Below are positions 36,558 to 46,634 of a DNA stretch of 64,000 bases, one piece after another. Below the pieces are notes generated by a model. The model was not told where the DNA came from. It searched no databases and saw nothing but the letters and a program-made list of their open reading frames with translations. Positions within the stretch are counted from its first letter, which is position 1, and each line of letters begins with the position of its first letter. The DNA comes from Clostridium sp. CAG:302. GTDB lineage: Bacteria > Bacillota_I > Bacilli_A > RF39 > UBA660. The stretch covers positions 53,733 through 117,732 of the forward strand of contig FR887373.1 of assembly GCA_000431795.1 (NCBI GenBank). The letters are read 5' to 3'. The position numbers were made by a program, and so were the translations under genes.

Positions 36558-37586
36558 TTATTTTATTAATCCCCATCCAGTTACTACATATCTTCCACCT
36601 TGTCTTTTAGCTGCTGCTGGGGGATTATTATATAGTTTGCCATTTATTGATAATGATGATGATTGACCACCATCTAGGTTGGCAGCATTGTATGCACCAT
36701 ATCTAGTTAGAATGTCTACCATATCTTGAAGACTGGCACCATTGATGTAGTTTTCCCCGTCAACTACTAGAAATAATATTATACCTGATTTCGTTTGTCC
36801 TATAGCTACTCTTGGAGCATAACCCCATGGATCTCCAACTATTTCAAGTGGTTTTCCATTAACTATCAGGAATGGTCCAAATACCATAGCATCATTTATA
36901 TTTGCTTTTAATGCTTCGTTGGCAGTAGCATTGGTCATTAGTTTTAATTTTCCATCTTTAGTAAGTCCTATTATGTTGTCTCTAGCGGTATCAACAGTAT
37001 CTGCTCCCCAAGTTATTTCTCCATCTTGAATAACTACTCCAGTTGGTATATCTGAACCATATCCAGAGTCTTGGAAACCTCCACCATTGATACATACTGA
37101 ACCACCATATCTTTCACACATTGTGGTTATTCTTTCTCCTTTACCACCGACATTAAATTCTTTTGTGGAAATTAGTCTTACTTTTTCAGGTTTATAGATG
37201 GCTACTAGATATCCATTAGAATTTCCTACTTTTAAATCAATTACTTTGTAGTCATCATCAGGATTTTCTCTTGTATATAATTCTTCCTCATATTTATCTT
37301 TATATTTTGATTTTTCTTTAGTGTCTATTACTATTGCATCTGTATCGGCATCTTCTTCAAATGATATGAAGTAGTTACTAGCCATTATTTTATCTATTGT
37401 TTTTTGATTATAGAAAATATTAGCAAAATATTGATGATGCATAGTTTTCATCGCAGTATTTACATACATATTTCTTATTTTATCCCAAGGACCATACATC
37501 ATAAAGAAGCACCAAGCTGCAATTAAATCTAGAATTATAAATAAAATGGTTGTTTTATATATTTTTACTTTCTTTCTTTCTCTCAT
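36558..37586 (-). CDS. Phosphodiester glycosidase-domain protein (NAGPA/DUF2233 type), membrane anchored
   Basis: The NAGPA domain removes GlcNAc from phosphodiester linkages, and bacterial versions are thought to act on surface polymers. The 342-residue product has an N-terminal membrane segment (about 9-31). Family motifs follow: CINGGGFQDSG near 168, GVVIQDGEI near 183, FGPFLIVNGKP near 235, PRVAIGQ near 255, and ANLDGGQSSSL near 302 that includes the conserved DGG. GGAGG precedes the ATG, which overlaps the stop of the upstream gene (TAATG), so the two are co-translated. The substrate is inferred only as an envelope glycan. Confidence 0.85.
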   Translation of the reverse strand: MRERKKVKIYKTTILFIILDLIAAWCFFMMYGPWDKIRNMYVNTAMKTMHHQYFANIFYNQKTIDKIMASNYFISFEEDADTDAIVIDTKEKSKYKDKYEEELYTRENPDDDYKVIDLKVGNSNGYLVAIYKPEKVRLISTKEFNVGGKGERITTMCERYGGSVCINGGGFQDSGYGSDIPTGVVIQDGEITWGADTVDTARDNIIGLTKDGKLKLMTNATANEALKANINDAMVFGPFLIVNGKPLEIVGDPWGYAPRVAIGQTKSGIILFLVVDGENYINGASLQDMVDILTRYGAYNAANLDGGQSSSLSINGKLYNNPPAAAKRQGGRYVVTGWGLIK

Positions 37587-38920
37587 TATTCTACCTCCAA
37601 AGGACTATCTATAGTTCCTGTACCTTTGGTAAGTTTATCTTTATCTATAGATATTACTGGTACTATTTTTAAACTTGTTGAAGATGATTTTGTATATAAC
37701 TTGAAATCATTTTGAAATACATACATATTATTGCTATTTTTATCTATTCCAGTGGACATAAAGTAATTTGTTAGTTTATTATTTAAGATTGGGTCTCCTA
37801 GTGAAAGTAGTGACATTTTAGTATCTATTGTCTCTTTAAGTACTTTAGTATAATCAAAGTTTGTAGTATTGCTATATAATCCATTAGCAAACTTTGTCTC
37901 TTTAATTAAATCTTTATAGCTTAATTTATTTAGATATGTATTATTTAGATAGTAAGCTAATGTTTTATTTTTTGTGTCATTATATTGATATCCATTAGAT
38001 GAATAATTGTATTTTTGTTCGTCATTATTTATTATCAAATAATTATTTAGTGCTAATTTTACTTCTTTATCATTAATTTCATATATTCTCCAGATATCAT
38101 TACCAAGTTTTACATAACTTCCGAATAAACTATTTTCTCCTTCAAATGTGTATGGATTATCTTTTGTACCATCACCACCAGTTGCTTCTATTGTTGCTTT
38201 AATTGTTATTACTGGCTTAACTCCTATTACATCAGCACCATTACTTTTACCAAGTTTTCCTTCATTATCTATATACCAAGATTTATTTTCTTTATTATTG
38301 TTTATTAAATAAAAGTATTCTTCATTATTCATAAAGCTATCATTACCACCAGTGTTTACATAATCATTTAGTGATGGTATTGTTATGTAAGTATCTTCAG
38401 TTAAATCTTTACATGATATGTTTTTAGTATCTTCGATTACATCTTTACAAGTTTTGGTAAATGTTAAATATTTGTTCATATTATTTAAATTATTTTCTAG
38501 TATGCCAGTATATTCTTCGCTATCTTTTTTATTTAACCATTTACTTATGTATGAAGAATTATATTCTTTACTTTCTCCTTTAGCTAGTGATGTTATACTA
38601 CTATCTGATATCATAGTAATTGTATTATCATTATTTATCTTTATTATTCTCCATAATAAATTTGAATATGAGACGTAATTATTTATGTTAGTGCCGCTAA
38701 AATAGTATTCACCATTAACTATTTTAAAATTTTTATTATCTTTATTGCTTTCTTTAATGTTTTTAGCCATAGAATTTGTTTCTTCTACTTTGTTATTTTC
38801 TATGTATAATTTAATAAATCTTCCTCCATAAAAAATAACACATGCTAGTAAGAACATTAGACTTACTAGATTAAATATTTTTTGTACACTTATTTTTCTT
38901 TTACTTCTTTCTTTACTCAC
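37586..38920 (-). CDS. Membrane-anchored extracellular protein with two WRI-type repeats
   Basis: This 444-residue product has a basic N-terminus and one membrane segment (about 13-33), then a long Asn/Lys/Ser-rich extracellular part. Two similar units are visible: NLLWRIIKINNDNTITMISD near 88 and NDIWRIYEINDKEVKLALN near 268. Each is followed by residues such as YNSSYISKWLN or YNYSSNGYQYNDT. It resembles DUF6273-like surface proteins, but I cannot name it. GTG is used as start behind AGAGGG. It shares one base with the glycosidase gene, which suggests a joint envelope function. Confidence 0.6.
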   Translation of the reverse strand: MSKERSKRKISVQKIFNLVSLMFLLACVIFYGGRFIKLYIENNKVEETNSMAKNIKESNKDNKNFKIVNGEYYFSGTNINNYVSYSNLLWRIIKINNDNTITMISDSSITSLAKGESKEYNSSYISKWLNKKDSEEYTGILENNLNNMNKYLTFTKTCKDVIEDTKNISCKDLTEDTYITIPSLNDYVNTGGNDSFMNNEEYFYLINNNKENKSWYIDNEGKLGKSNGADVIGVKPVITIKATIEATGGDGTKDNPYTFEGENSLFGSYVKLGNDIWRIYEINDKEVKLALNNYLIINNDEQKYNYSSNGYQYNDTKNKTLAYYLNNTYLNKLSYKDLIKETKFANGLYSNTTNFDYTKVLKETIDTKMSLLSLGDPILNNKLTNYFMSTGIDKNSNNMYVFQNDFKLYTKSSSTSLKIVPVISIDKDKLTKGTGTIDSPLEVE

Positions 38921-39066
38921 TTCATCATCCCTCTTTTACCATTTAATTATATCAAAACTAATATTTTTTTACAATAGTTCACTTATAATATTTTATGTCT
39001 TTATTTTAAGTGTTAAGTATAATGCTTTTCTACTTATTATATTTAATAAAATTAAAATAAAAATAA

Positions 39067-39095
39067 TTTACTTAGTATAAAATAAATGATATAAT
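39067..39095 (+). promoter_or_regulatory. Promoter of the DUF951-AbgT pair
   Basis: TTTACT (39067-39072), a 17-base spacer and a perfect TATAAT (39090-39095). Confidence 0.55.
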
Positions 39096-39113
39096 GGAAC
39101 TAGGTGAATTGTA

Positions 39114-39308
39114 ATGAATTATAATTTAGGTGATAAAGTTATCATGAAAAAGGTACATCCATGTGGTTCTAGTGAGTTTGAAATAATTAGATTAGGCGCA
39201 GATATTAAAATAAAATGTACTAATTGCAGTAGAGTAATAATGCTTCCTAGAGTGGATTTTAATAAAAAAATAAAAAAGGTGGTTAAAAATGAAAAAAAAG
39301 AAAGTTAG
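39114..39308 (+). CDS. DUF951 family protein (YyzM-like)
   Basis: This 64-residue cytosolic protein has the DUF951 pattern: GDKVIMKKVHPCGSSEFEIIRLGADIKIKC near 5-35, then CTNCSRVIMLPR near 35-46. Three cysteines (PCG and CTNC) look like a small metal knuckle. In Bacillus the homologue lies next to ychF, as here (ychF is at 41.05 kb). TAGGTGAAT precedes the start. Its 3' end overlaps the transporter gene by 20 bases. Confidence 0.85.
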   Translation: MNYNLGDKVIMKKVHPCGSSEFEIIRLGADIKIKCTNCSRVIMLPRVDFNKKIKKVVKNEKKES

Positions 39309-40824
39309 ACTACACCCAGCTTTAGTATTTTTAATTCTTACTTTAGCTGTTATGATACTTAGTAGTTTGGGTAGTATATTCAATTTAGAGTCTAGTTATT
39401 ATGTAGTTAATGAGGTTACTGGTGATTTAACAACACAAACTGTTAATATTCATAATCTATTTAATAGGACGGGGCTTCAATATTTGATTAGTAATATGTT
39501 AAACAATTTTATTAGTTTTGCTCCTCTTGGTAATTTAATTATAGGTTTACTTGGAGTAGGTGTAGGATATAAGAGTGGTTTTCTTAATTCTTTATTTAAG
39601 GTAATTGGTGAAAAGCTACCAAGAAAAGTACTTACTTTCTTAGTTGTACTTCTTGGGGTTATCTTTTCGATGTTTTATGAAGTTGGGTATGTAATATTAA
39701 TTCCTTTAGCGGCAATATTATTTATGAATTTAGGTAGACACCCATCTGCGGGTATTTGTGCTGCTTTTACAGGTATTACCTTTGGATATGGTAGTAATGT
39801 TGTTGTTAATAGATTAGATAGTATGTTAACTACTTATTCAAATAAGGCTGCACTTATACTTGATTCATCTTATAATGTTAATTTGTATGGCAATATTATT
39901 TTTACTATAGTTAGTACAATACTTGTGGCTTATGTTGGTATGGTAGTTACAGAAAGATTTATCATACCAAAGCTTGGTAAGTATTCTTTTGATGAAGAAG
40001 AACCATCACAACTAGGTGAGGTTTCTAAAAAAGAAAGAAAAGGTATTGCTATATCATTACTTGCTACCTTAATTATTGGCATTCTTCTTGTGTATTGTAT
40101 TATTAAGGGTCTTCCTTTCTCTGGACTATTCCTAGATCTTAGTCAAAGTAAATATGTTGATATGCTCTTTGGCGAAGGTTCGTACTTTTATCAAGGCTCT
40201 GTTACTATATTCTCATTCTTACTTATATTTAGTTCATTAATATATGGTATGAGAGTTAAGACAATTAATAATAATAGGGATCTAGTAGAAGGAATGAGTT
40301 ATTATTTAAAAGATGTTGCTTCTTTATTAGTACTTATATTTTTTGCTTCACAATTTTGTATGATATTTAAAGAAACTAATATAGGTTTATTTGTTGTTGC
40401 ATCTTTATCTGAATTACTTAATGGTATGCAGTTATCTGGACTTGCTCTTGTAGTCATTACATTCTTAATAGTGGCCTTATCAACATTCTTTGTTCCTATG
40501 GCTTCGACTAAATGGGCTATGCTGTCCCCAGTAATTGTTCCAATGTTTATGCAAAGTTCTATGACTCCTGAATTTGCTGAGGTTGTCTTTAGAGCTGGTG
40601 ATTCTTGTATTAAAGGCATTACCCCAGTATATAGTTACTTTGTTATACTAATTGGTTTCTTACACATTTATAATAAGAGAAAGAATGATGTTATTACTAT
40701 TACTGATGCTATGTCATTAATGGTACCTTATACTATTGCTTTTGTAATATTATATTTTGTTATAATGTTGGCGTTTTATATTATTGGTATTCCTATAGGA
40801 TTTGGCTCTAATGTTATGCTATAA
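39289..40824 (+). CDS. AbgT-family transporter
   Basis: AbgT proteins carry p-aminobenzoyl-glutamate or act as sulfonamide efflux pumps. The 511-residue product has about eleven membrane segments. Family landmarks are HPALVFLILTLAVM near 7, FYEVGYVILIPLAAILFMNLGRHPSAGICAAFTGITFGYGSN split around 125-165, and FVPMASTKWAMLSP near 402. The start overlaps the DUF951 gene and has AAAAGGTGG ahead. Substrate is unproven. A terminator follows. Confidence 0.85.
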   Translation: MKKKKVRLHPALVFLILTLAVMILSSLGSIFNLESSYYVVNEVTGDLTTQTVNIHNLFNRTGLQYLISNMLNNFISFAPLGNLIIGLLGVGVGYKSGFLNSLFKVIGEKLPRKVLTFLVVLLGVIFSMFYEVGYVILIPLAAILFMNLGRHPSAGICAAFTGITFGYGSNVVVNRLDSMLTTYSNKAALILDSSYNVNLYGNIIFTIVSTILVAYVGMVVTERFIIPKLGKYSFDEEEPSQLGEVSKKERKGIAISLLATLIIGILLVYCIIKGLPFSGLFLDLSQSKYVDMLFGEGSYFYQGSVTIFSFLLIFSSLIYGMRVKTINNNRDLVEGMSYYLKDVASLLVLIFFASQFCMIFKETNIGLFVVASLSELLNGMQLSGLALVVITFLIVALSTFFVPMASTKWAMLSPVIVPMFMQSSMTPEFAEVVFRAGDSCIKGITPVYSYFVILIGFLHIYNKRKNDVITITDAMSLMVPYTIAFVILYFVIMLAFYIIGIPIGFGSNVML

Positions 40825-40827
40825 ATT

Positions 40828-40856
40828 AAAAGTTATACTTTGGTATGACTTTTTTA
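40828..40856 (+). terminator. Terminator after the AbgT gene
   Basis: AAAAGTTATAC and GTATGACTTTT pair with one wobble around a 4-base loop. A T run follows. Confidence 0.8.
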
Positions 40857-40889
40857 AATTTTATACTCCCAGTTTATATTTAATATATA

Positions 40890-40957
40890 TGGCTGATATA
40901 TTTATTTGAGACAATACTTTGGATCAGATAAACACTTTGAGATTTTGACTTAAAGTG
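40890..40957. repeat. Twin-hairpin element, copy C
   Basis: ATGGCTGATA lies at 40890-40899, followed directly by hairpin 1 (40901-40932). It has an imperfect 10-base stem TTTATTTGAG, an A.G mismatch, a C-G pair and an 8-base loop. Hairpin 2 abuts at 40933-40957 with arms CACTTTGAG and CTTAAAGTG, an A.A mismatch and a short loop. This is a more degenerate copy, located between the AbgT terminator and the ychF promoter. Confidence 0.5.
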
Positions 40958-41052
40958 AAATAAGTAAAAAATATTTATAATTACTTGTATAAAAATGTTT
41001 ATTTTATAGTTAATTTTTGTTATAATATTTAGGTAAGAAAGAAGTGATATAA

Positions 41053-42150
41053 ATGAGTTTAACTGCTGGTATTGTTGGCCTTCCTAATGTTGGAAAGAGT
41101 ACTTTATTTAATGCCATTACTAAAAAGAATATACTAGCTGCAAATTATCCATTTGCTACAATTGATCCTAATGTAGGTGTAGTTACTGTTCCTGATAAGA
41201 GAGTAGAAGTATTAGAAAATATGTATGTTCCTGAGAGAACTATTCCTACTACTTATGAATTTACAGATATTGCAGGACTAGTAAAGGGTGCTAGTACTGG
41301 TGAAGGACTTGGTAATAAGTTTCTATCACATATAAGACAAGTAGATGCTATTGTTGAGGTTGTTAGATGTTTTGATGATGAAAATATTATTCATGTTGAT
41401 GGTAATGTTGAACCAATAAGAGATATTGAAGTTATTAATGTAGAACTAGTTCTTTCAGATTTAGAAATTATTACTACAAGAATTGGTAAAATTGGTAAAA
41501 AGGCTATGACTACTAAAAACAAAGATGATGTCAAAGAAATAGAATTGTTAGAAAGAATAAAAGATGCATTAGAGAAGAATATTCCTGTTAGAAAACTTGG
41601 TTTAGATGATGAAGAAAAGAAAATTATTAGTTCATTTAATTTAATTACTTTAAAGCCTATTATATATGCTCTTAATGTTAGTGAAGAAGATATTGTTAAT
41701 GGTAATGAGTATACTAATAAAGTATGTGAGTATGCTAAAAATGAGGGTAGTGAAGTAGTTATTATTTCTGCGAAGATAGAAAGTGAACTTGCTGAACTTG
41801 ATGATGATGAAAAAATGCTATTTTTAAATGAACTTGGTATTACTTCAAGTGGTCTTGATAAGTTAATTGATAAAACTTATAAATTACTTGGACTAGCTAC
41901 ATTCTTTACAGTTGGATCTGATGAAGTTAGGGCTTGGACATTTAAAAAAGGTATGAAGGCTCCTGAATGTGCTGGTATTATTCATTCTGATTTTGAAAGA
42001 GGTTTTATTAAGGCTGAGGTTATGTCTTATGATGATTTAGTGGCTGCGGGTAGTGAACTAAAAGTTAGAGAAGCTGGTAGAGCAAGAATTGAAGGAAAAG
42101 AATATGTAATGCAGGATGGAGATATTTGTCATTTTAGATTTAATGTATAG
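41053..42150 (+). CDS. ychF: Redox-regulated ATPase/GTPase YchF
   Basis: YchF is an Obg-family P-loop protein that binds ribosomes and prefers ATP. The 365-residue product has G1 GLPNVGKST at residues 8-16, [10 protein letters not shown] near 72-81, ALNVSEED near 205 in place of NKxD, and a C-terminal TGS-like domain. It ends [27 protein letters not shown], in line with the family. TATAAT lies at about 41019. AAGAAGTGAT serves as ribosome site. pepF follows after 11 bases. Confidence 0.96.
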   Translation: MSLTAGIVGLPNVGKSTLFNAITKKNILAANYPFATIDPNVGVVTVPDKRVEVLENMYVPERTIPTTYEFTDIAGLVKGASTGEGLGNKFLSHIRQVDAIVEVVRCFDDENIIHVDGNVEPIRDIEVINVELVLSDLEIITTRIGKIGKKAMTTKNKDDVKEIELLERIKDALEKNIPVRKLGLDDEEKKIISSFNLITLKPIIYALNVSEEDIVNGNEYTNKVCEYAKNEGSEVVIISAKIESELAELDDDEKMLFLNELGITSSGLDKLIDKTYKLLGLATFFTVGSDEVRAWTFKKGMKAPECAGIIHSDFERGFIKAEVMSYDDLVAAGSELKVREAGRARIEGKEYVMQDGDICHFRFNV

Positions 42151-42161
42151 AAAGGGTAAAT

Positions 42162-43946
42162 ATGAAAGATAGAAAAGATATTGATAAGAAGTATACTTGG
42201 AATTTAGATGTTATTTATAGTAATACTACAGAATTTGATAAAGACTATGACTTAGTAATAGATAAAATTAATTCTTTAAAGAAATATGAAAATACTATGA
42301 TGGATAATAGTGATAATTTTTATGATTCTATTAGACTATCATTTGAAATAGAAAGATTGATTGATAAGTTATATTGTTATGTTAATTTATCTTTTGATTT
42401 AGATACTTCAAATAATAATAAACAAGAATTATGTGAGAAAATATCTAATTTAAGAAGTAAGTATAGTGAGAATAGTTATTTCATAGTACCTAGTATTTTA
42501 AAGAATGATTATAGTGTTATAGAAAAATATATTAAAGAGAATCCTTTAATTAAAAATTATGAAATTTCTATTAGGGAAATATATAGATATAAAGAACATA
42601 CTCTTTCTGATACAGAAGAAAAGCTTTTATCAAGTATTGGTAAGATGGTAGGAAACTCTTATGATACATATGAACTATTTAAAGATTGTGATATGTCTTT
42701 TGATAGTATTGAAGATGAGAATGGTAAGAAAATAGAACTTAATAATAGTAATTATAGTCTATATATTGAAAGTAAAGATAGAAGGGTAAGAAAAGATACT
42801 TTTAATACTTTATATAAAGAATATAAAAAATATACTAATACTTTTGCTTCTTTAATATCTTCAAATATGAAAGAACTGTCTACATTAGCTAAGATTAATA
42901 AATATAATAGCGCTATTGAAATGAGTTTATATGCTGATGATGTTGATATTAAAGTATATAATAATTTAATAGATAGTGTTCATAAACATATTGATTATAT
43001 TTATGATTATTATAAGTTAAAGAAGGATATTCTTAATTTGAATGATATTCATTTATATGATGTATATGTACCTATTGGTAATATTCTTGATAAGAAGTAT
43101 AGTTATGAAGAAGCAAAAGAAGTTATACTTAAGGTATTGGAAGTTTTTGAAGATGAATACATAACTAAGGTAAAAGAAGCTCTTGATAATAGGTGGATAG
43201 ATGTATATCCTACTAAAAACAAAAGGACTGGTGGATATTCTGGTGGTAGTTATGATACTTATCCATATATTTTACTAAACTATCAAGATAAATATAATGA
43301 TATGTCTACTTTAATTCATGAAATGGGCCACTCTATGCATAGTTATTATTCTAGAAATTATAATGATTATCAAAATAGTGAATATAGAATATTTGTCGCT
43401 GAAGTTGCTTCGACTGTTAATGAATTATTACTTAGTCATTATTTACTTGAACATAGTAGCGATGTAGAGGAGAAAAAATATATTTTAAATAATTTAATGG
43501 AATTATATAGGGCTACTATATATAGACAGACTATGTTCGCTGAATTTGAAAGAGATATATCTAGTATTATTGATAATGATGGCGCTCTTACTGCGGATAA
43601 ATTATCTAATATGTATTATGATTTAAATAAATTTTACTTTGGTGATGGTGTGGTAGTTGATGATGAAATCAGATATGAATGGGAGAGAATACCACACTTC
43701 TATTACGACTTCTATGTATACAAGTATGCTACGGGTTTAAGTGCTGCGACCGCTATTGTGAAGGGTATACTAGATAAGAAGGAAAATGCTGTGGAAAATT
43801 ATATTGACTTTCTAAAGTGTGGTTCTAGATTATCTCCTATTGAATCTTTAAAAGTAGCAGGTGTTGATTTAACTAATAGTAGTGTTGTAGATATTGCTCT
43901 TGATGAATTTAAAAATATACTCGATATGTATAAAAGTATGATATAA
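42162..43946 (+). CDS. pepF: Oligoendopeptidase F (M3B metallopeptidase)
   Basis: PepF cleaves short peptides in the cytosol. The 594-residue protein has the zinc motif LIHEMGHSMHSYYS near residue 385 (HExxH) and the downstream glutamate within FVAEVASTVNE near 410. The C-terminal YATGLSAATAI near 528 is characteristic of PepF. Length (about 600) matches the family. It follows ychF with an AAAGGG site, and a strong terminator overlaps its end. Confidence 0.94.
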   Translation: MKDRKDIDKKYTWNLDVIYSNTTEFDKDYDLVIDKINSLKKYENTMMDNSDNFYDSIRLSFEIERLIDKLYCYVNLSFDLDTSNNNKQELCEKISNLRSKYSENSYFIVPSILKNDYSVIEKYIKENPLIKNYEISIREIYRYKEHTLSDTEEKLLSSIGKMVGNSYDTYELFKDCDMSFDSIEDENGKKIELNNSNYSLYIESKDRRVRKDTFNTLYKEYKKYTNTFASLISSNMKELSTLAKINKYNSAIEMSLYADDVDIKVYNNLIDSVHKHIDYIYDYYKLKKDILNLNDIHLYDVYVPIGNILDKKYSYEEAKEVILKVLEVFEDEYITKVKEALDNRWIDVYPTKNKRTGGYSGGSYDTYPYILLNYQDKYNDMSTLIHEMGHSMHSYYSRNYNDYQNSEYRIFVAEVASTVNELLLSHYLLEHSSDVEEKKYILNNLMELYRATIYRQTMFAEFERDISSIIDNDGALTADKLSNMYYDLNKFYFGDGVVVDDEIRYEWERIPHFYYDFYVYKYATGLSAATAIVKGILDKKENAVENYIDFLKCGSRLSPIESLKVAGVDLTNSSVVDIALDEFKNILDMYKSMI

Positions 43947-43976
43947 AAGAGAGACTTTTTAATTGTCTCTCTTTTT
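43946..43976 (+). terminator. Terminator after pepF
   Basis: AAAGAGAGAC and GTCTCTCTTT form a perfect 10 bp stem followed by a T run. The next 130 bases to the convergent gene show nothing further. Confidence 0.9.
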
Positions 43977-44106
43977 ATGATAATGGTTTTTCTCTAAAAT
44001 AAATTCTATGTTATAACTTTATTAATTTTGTTCATTATTTTGAAAATTTATATAAAAAATGAATGTAACTATACTATAAAATCAGTACGATGATATTCAC
44101 AATTTT

Positions 44107-44514
44107 TTATTTGATACTTCTTAAATAAGTAACTAAATTATTAGCATGATTATAGTATGTATTACCATTACTTGCTTTTAATACTATGCTATCATTATCT
44201 ACTATTTGCAAGTCTATTTTTTGTACTACATTATTATTATCATATCTTATAGTAAAAGTATCATAGCATATATCATTACTACCTGTCCATGGACCATTAT
44301 TAGATAATTCTTTCCAGTATGTATCTATTTTGTTTAATACTTCTTTATTTAGTTTATTTTCGGTATTTTCACAATCTACATAGTATACATCATAGTTAGT
44401 ATTCAATATATTTTTAGTCCAGTTACCACTTTGTTTATTAATTAAAATAACTATTATTACTCCTAGTAGAATGACTGCAGTTACTCCTAATACAATATAA
44501 TTTTTCTTAGTCAT
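44107..44514 (-). CDS. Membrane-anchored protein, function unknown
   Basis: This 135-residue product has an N-terminal membrane anchor (about 6-25) and a small extracytoplasmic domain. Two cysteines (DCENTEN and DICYD) could form a disulfide. AAGGAGG stands 6 bases before the ATG, so the gene is well supported. I do not recognise the domain. It is transcribed toward pepF and is divergent from prfB. Confidence 0.6.
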   Translation of the reverse strand: MTKKNYIVLGVTAVILLGVIIVILINKQSGNWTKNILNTNYDVYYVDCENTENKLNKEVLNKIDTYWKELSNNGPWTGSNDICYDTFTIRYDNNNVVQKIDLQIVDNDSIVLKASNGNTYYNHANNLVTYLRSIK

Positions 44515-44629
44515 ATATCCTCCTTATATTCTAAGTTAATATTATCATTAAGAAAAAATTGTGTCAATATTTTTGCGTTAGATATTTCTTTTTGTGTCAA
44601 ATTAATGTATACTAATAATAGGTGATTAT

Positions 44630-45719
44630 ATGGAACTTTATGAATTAAAAAAAGAGTATAAAATATTAGAAAATAAAATTATTGATCTTAGGAGGTCTCT
44701 TTGACTTAGATAGTAAAATTAAAAGAGTAGAAGAAATTAATAATTTAATGCTTGATAGTTCATTTTGGGATGATAGGGCTTCTTCTGAAAAGTTAGTTAG
44801 TGAACTTAAGCACGATAAAAATATTATAGATAATATTAATAACTTAGAGAGTAAGATTAATAGTAATATTGATATGCTTAATGATGTAAAAGATAGTGAT
44901 ACTGAAATGTTATTGCTTATTGAAGATGAATATCATGATATTAATAAATTAATAGACAAGGCTACTTTAGATACTTATTTAAGCGGCGAATATGATAATT
45001 CTAATGCTATTATGGAAATACATGCTGGTGCAGGCGGTACTGAATCATGCGACTGGGCATTAATGTTATATAGAATGTATACTAGATACGCTAGTTGTAA
45101 TGGCTATACTATTACTGAACTTGATAAGCAAGATGGCGAAGAAGCTGGAATTAAGTCGGTATTATTTCAAGTTAATGGTCCTTTAGCTTATGGCTATTTA
45201 AAACATGAAAAAGGAGTACATAGATTAGTTAGAATTAGTCCATTTGATGCAAATAAGAGAAGACATACTTCTTTTGCTGCGGTTGATGTAATGCCTGAGA
45301 TAGATGATAATATTGATGTAGAAATTAATGATAATGATATTAGAGTGGATATTTATCGTAGTAGTGGTCCTGGAGGACAGGGCGTAAACACTACTGATAG
45401 TGCAGTTAGAATTACACATATTCCTACAGGTATTGTTGTCACTTGTCAAAATGAAAGAAGTCAAATTAGAAATAAAGAAAAAGCACTTGAAGTACTTAAG
45501 GGTAAATTATTATTACTGGAAAAAGAAAAGCAAGATGAAAAGATTAATGGTATTAAAGGGGAGCAACTATCTAATGGCTGGGGAAGTGCTAAGAGAAGTT
45601 ATGTATTATGTCCTTATACTTTAGTTAAAGATAACAATAGTGGATATGAAAGTAGTAATGTAAGTGGTATATTAAATGGTGAAATAGAGGAAATGTTAGA
45701 ATTTGGAATAAAAGAATAA
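44630..45719 (+). CDS. prfB: Peptide chain release factor 2, programmed +1 frameshift
   Basis: RF2 terminates translation at UGA and UAA. Frame 0 starts at ATG 44630 and meets TGA at 44702-44704 after 24 codons. A +1 shift there continues in frame to 45719, giving about 362 residues. GGQ is in SSGPGGQGVN near residue 245. GGTGAT precedes the ATG. High RF2 would terminate at the UGA, and low RF2 allows the shift, the classic autoregulation. yitT-like genes and ftsEX follow, matching the prfB-ftsEX neighbourhood in Bacillus. Confidence 0.96.
44690..44705 (+). promoter_or_regulatory. RF2 programmed frameshift site
   Basis: An internal Shine-Dalgarno AGGAGG (44690-44695) sits 3 bases before CTT TGA C (44699-44705), matching the canonical prfB slip site. 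Reading resumes with GAC at 44703. Confidence 0.95.
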
Positions 45720-45731
45720 AGGGTGATTTAT

Positions 45732-46634
45732 ATGGGAATATTTGATTATTTTAGAAAGAAAAAGGTAGATAGTATTATAACTAAGGTTAACAAGAAAAAT
45801 ATCGGTAGGAGATATTGTATGCTTGTACTTGGTACTTTAATTGTAGCCTTTTCTTTTAATTTATTCTTTTTAAGATATAATTTAGCCTGCTTTGGAGTGA
45901 GTGGTATATCAATAGTACTCAGTAAGTTTGGTGTTAATCCTTCAATATTTATTTTAGGGTGTAACATTTTATTAATGATACTTGCTTACTTTACATTAGG
46001 ATTTGAAAATACGAAGAACCAATTAGTTGGAGCTTTAATATATCCTATATTGGTACAACTTACTAGTTATATTACTAAATATATAGATTTAGGAAATACT
46101 GAAATGATTGTTATTGCTGTAGTAGGTGGTGTACTTGCAGGTATCGGCTACGGATTAATATATAAGAGTAATTTCTCTACTGGTGGTACTGATGTTATCG
46201 TAGGTATTATTCATAAGTATTTAAAAATGTCTATGGGAACTGCTAGTCTCATAGTTAACGGATGCATTATATTACTCGGTAAACTTGTGTTTGGATGGGA
46301 TATAGTACTTTATGCTATATTAGTATCATATTTAATATCAGTATTTACTGATAAGATATTACTTGGTATATCTAAGAGTAAAGCATTTTATATAGTTGTT
46401 AATAAAGAAAAAGATGATATGGTAAGAGATTTTCTTATATCACTTCCTGATGTTGGAACAACAGTTATAGATGCTGAAGGTGGCTATTCTAGTGAAGATG
46501 AAACTCTTTTACTAGCGGTTGTTCCTACGAGAAGTTATTTTATAGTAAAGGAAGGTTTAAAAGAGATAGATAATAATATATTTTTCTTAGTTTGTGACTC
46601 CTACGAAGTAAGTGATAATGGTGATTTATCATGA
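45732..46634 (+). CDS. YitT-family membrane protein, first copy
   Basis: This 300-residue product has about five membrane segments (34-200) and a cytoplasmic C-terminal DUF2179 domain. Family motifs are FFLRYNLACFGVSGISIVLSK near 50, YKSNFSTGGTDVIVGIIHKY near 145 and LLLAVVPTRSYFIVKEGLKEID near 265. YitT proteins are widespread in Bacillota with unknown transport roles. ATG 45732 is preferred over GTG 45723, which lies in the GGGTGAT ribosome site. It overlaps the second copy by 4 bases (ATGA). Confidence 0.85.
   Translation: MGIFDYFRKKKVDSIITKVNKKNIGRRYCMLVLGTLIVAFSFNLFFLRYNLACFGVSGISIVLSKFGVNPSIFILGCNILLMILAYFTLGFENTKNQLVGALIYPILVQLTSYITKYIDLGNTEMIVIAVVGGVLAGIGYGLIYKSNFSTGGTDVIVGIIHKYLKMSMGTASLIVNGCIILLGKLVFGWDIVLYAILVSYLISVFTDKILLGISKSKAFYIVVNKEKDDMVRDFLISLPDVGTTVIDAEGGYSSEDETLLLAVVPTRSYFIVKEGLKEIDNNIFFLVCDSYEVSDNGDLS

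Noticed and set aside
44630..44704. prfB as a frameshifted pseudogene
   Set aside because: The interruption is the canonical programmed +1 site with its internal Shine-Dalgarno. The rest of the gene is intact.
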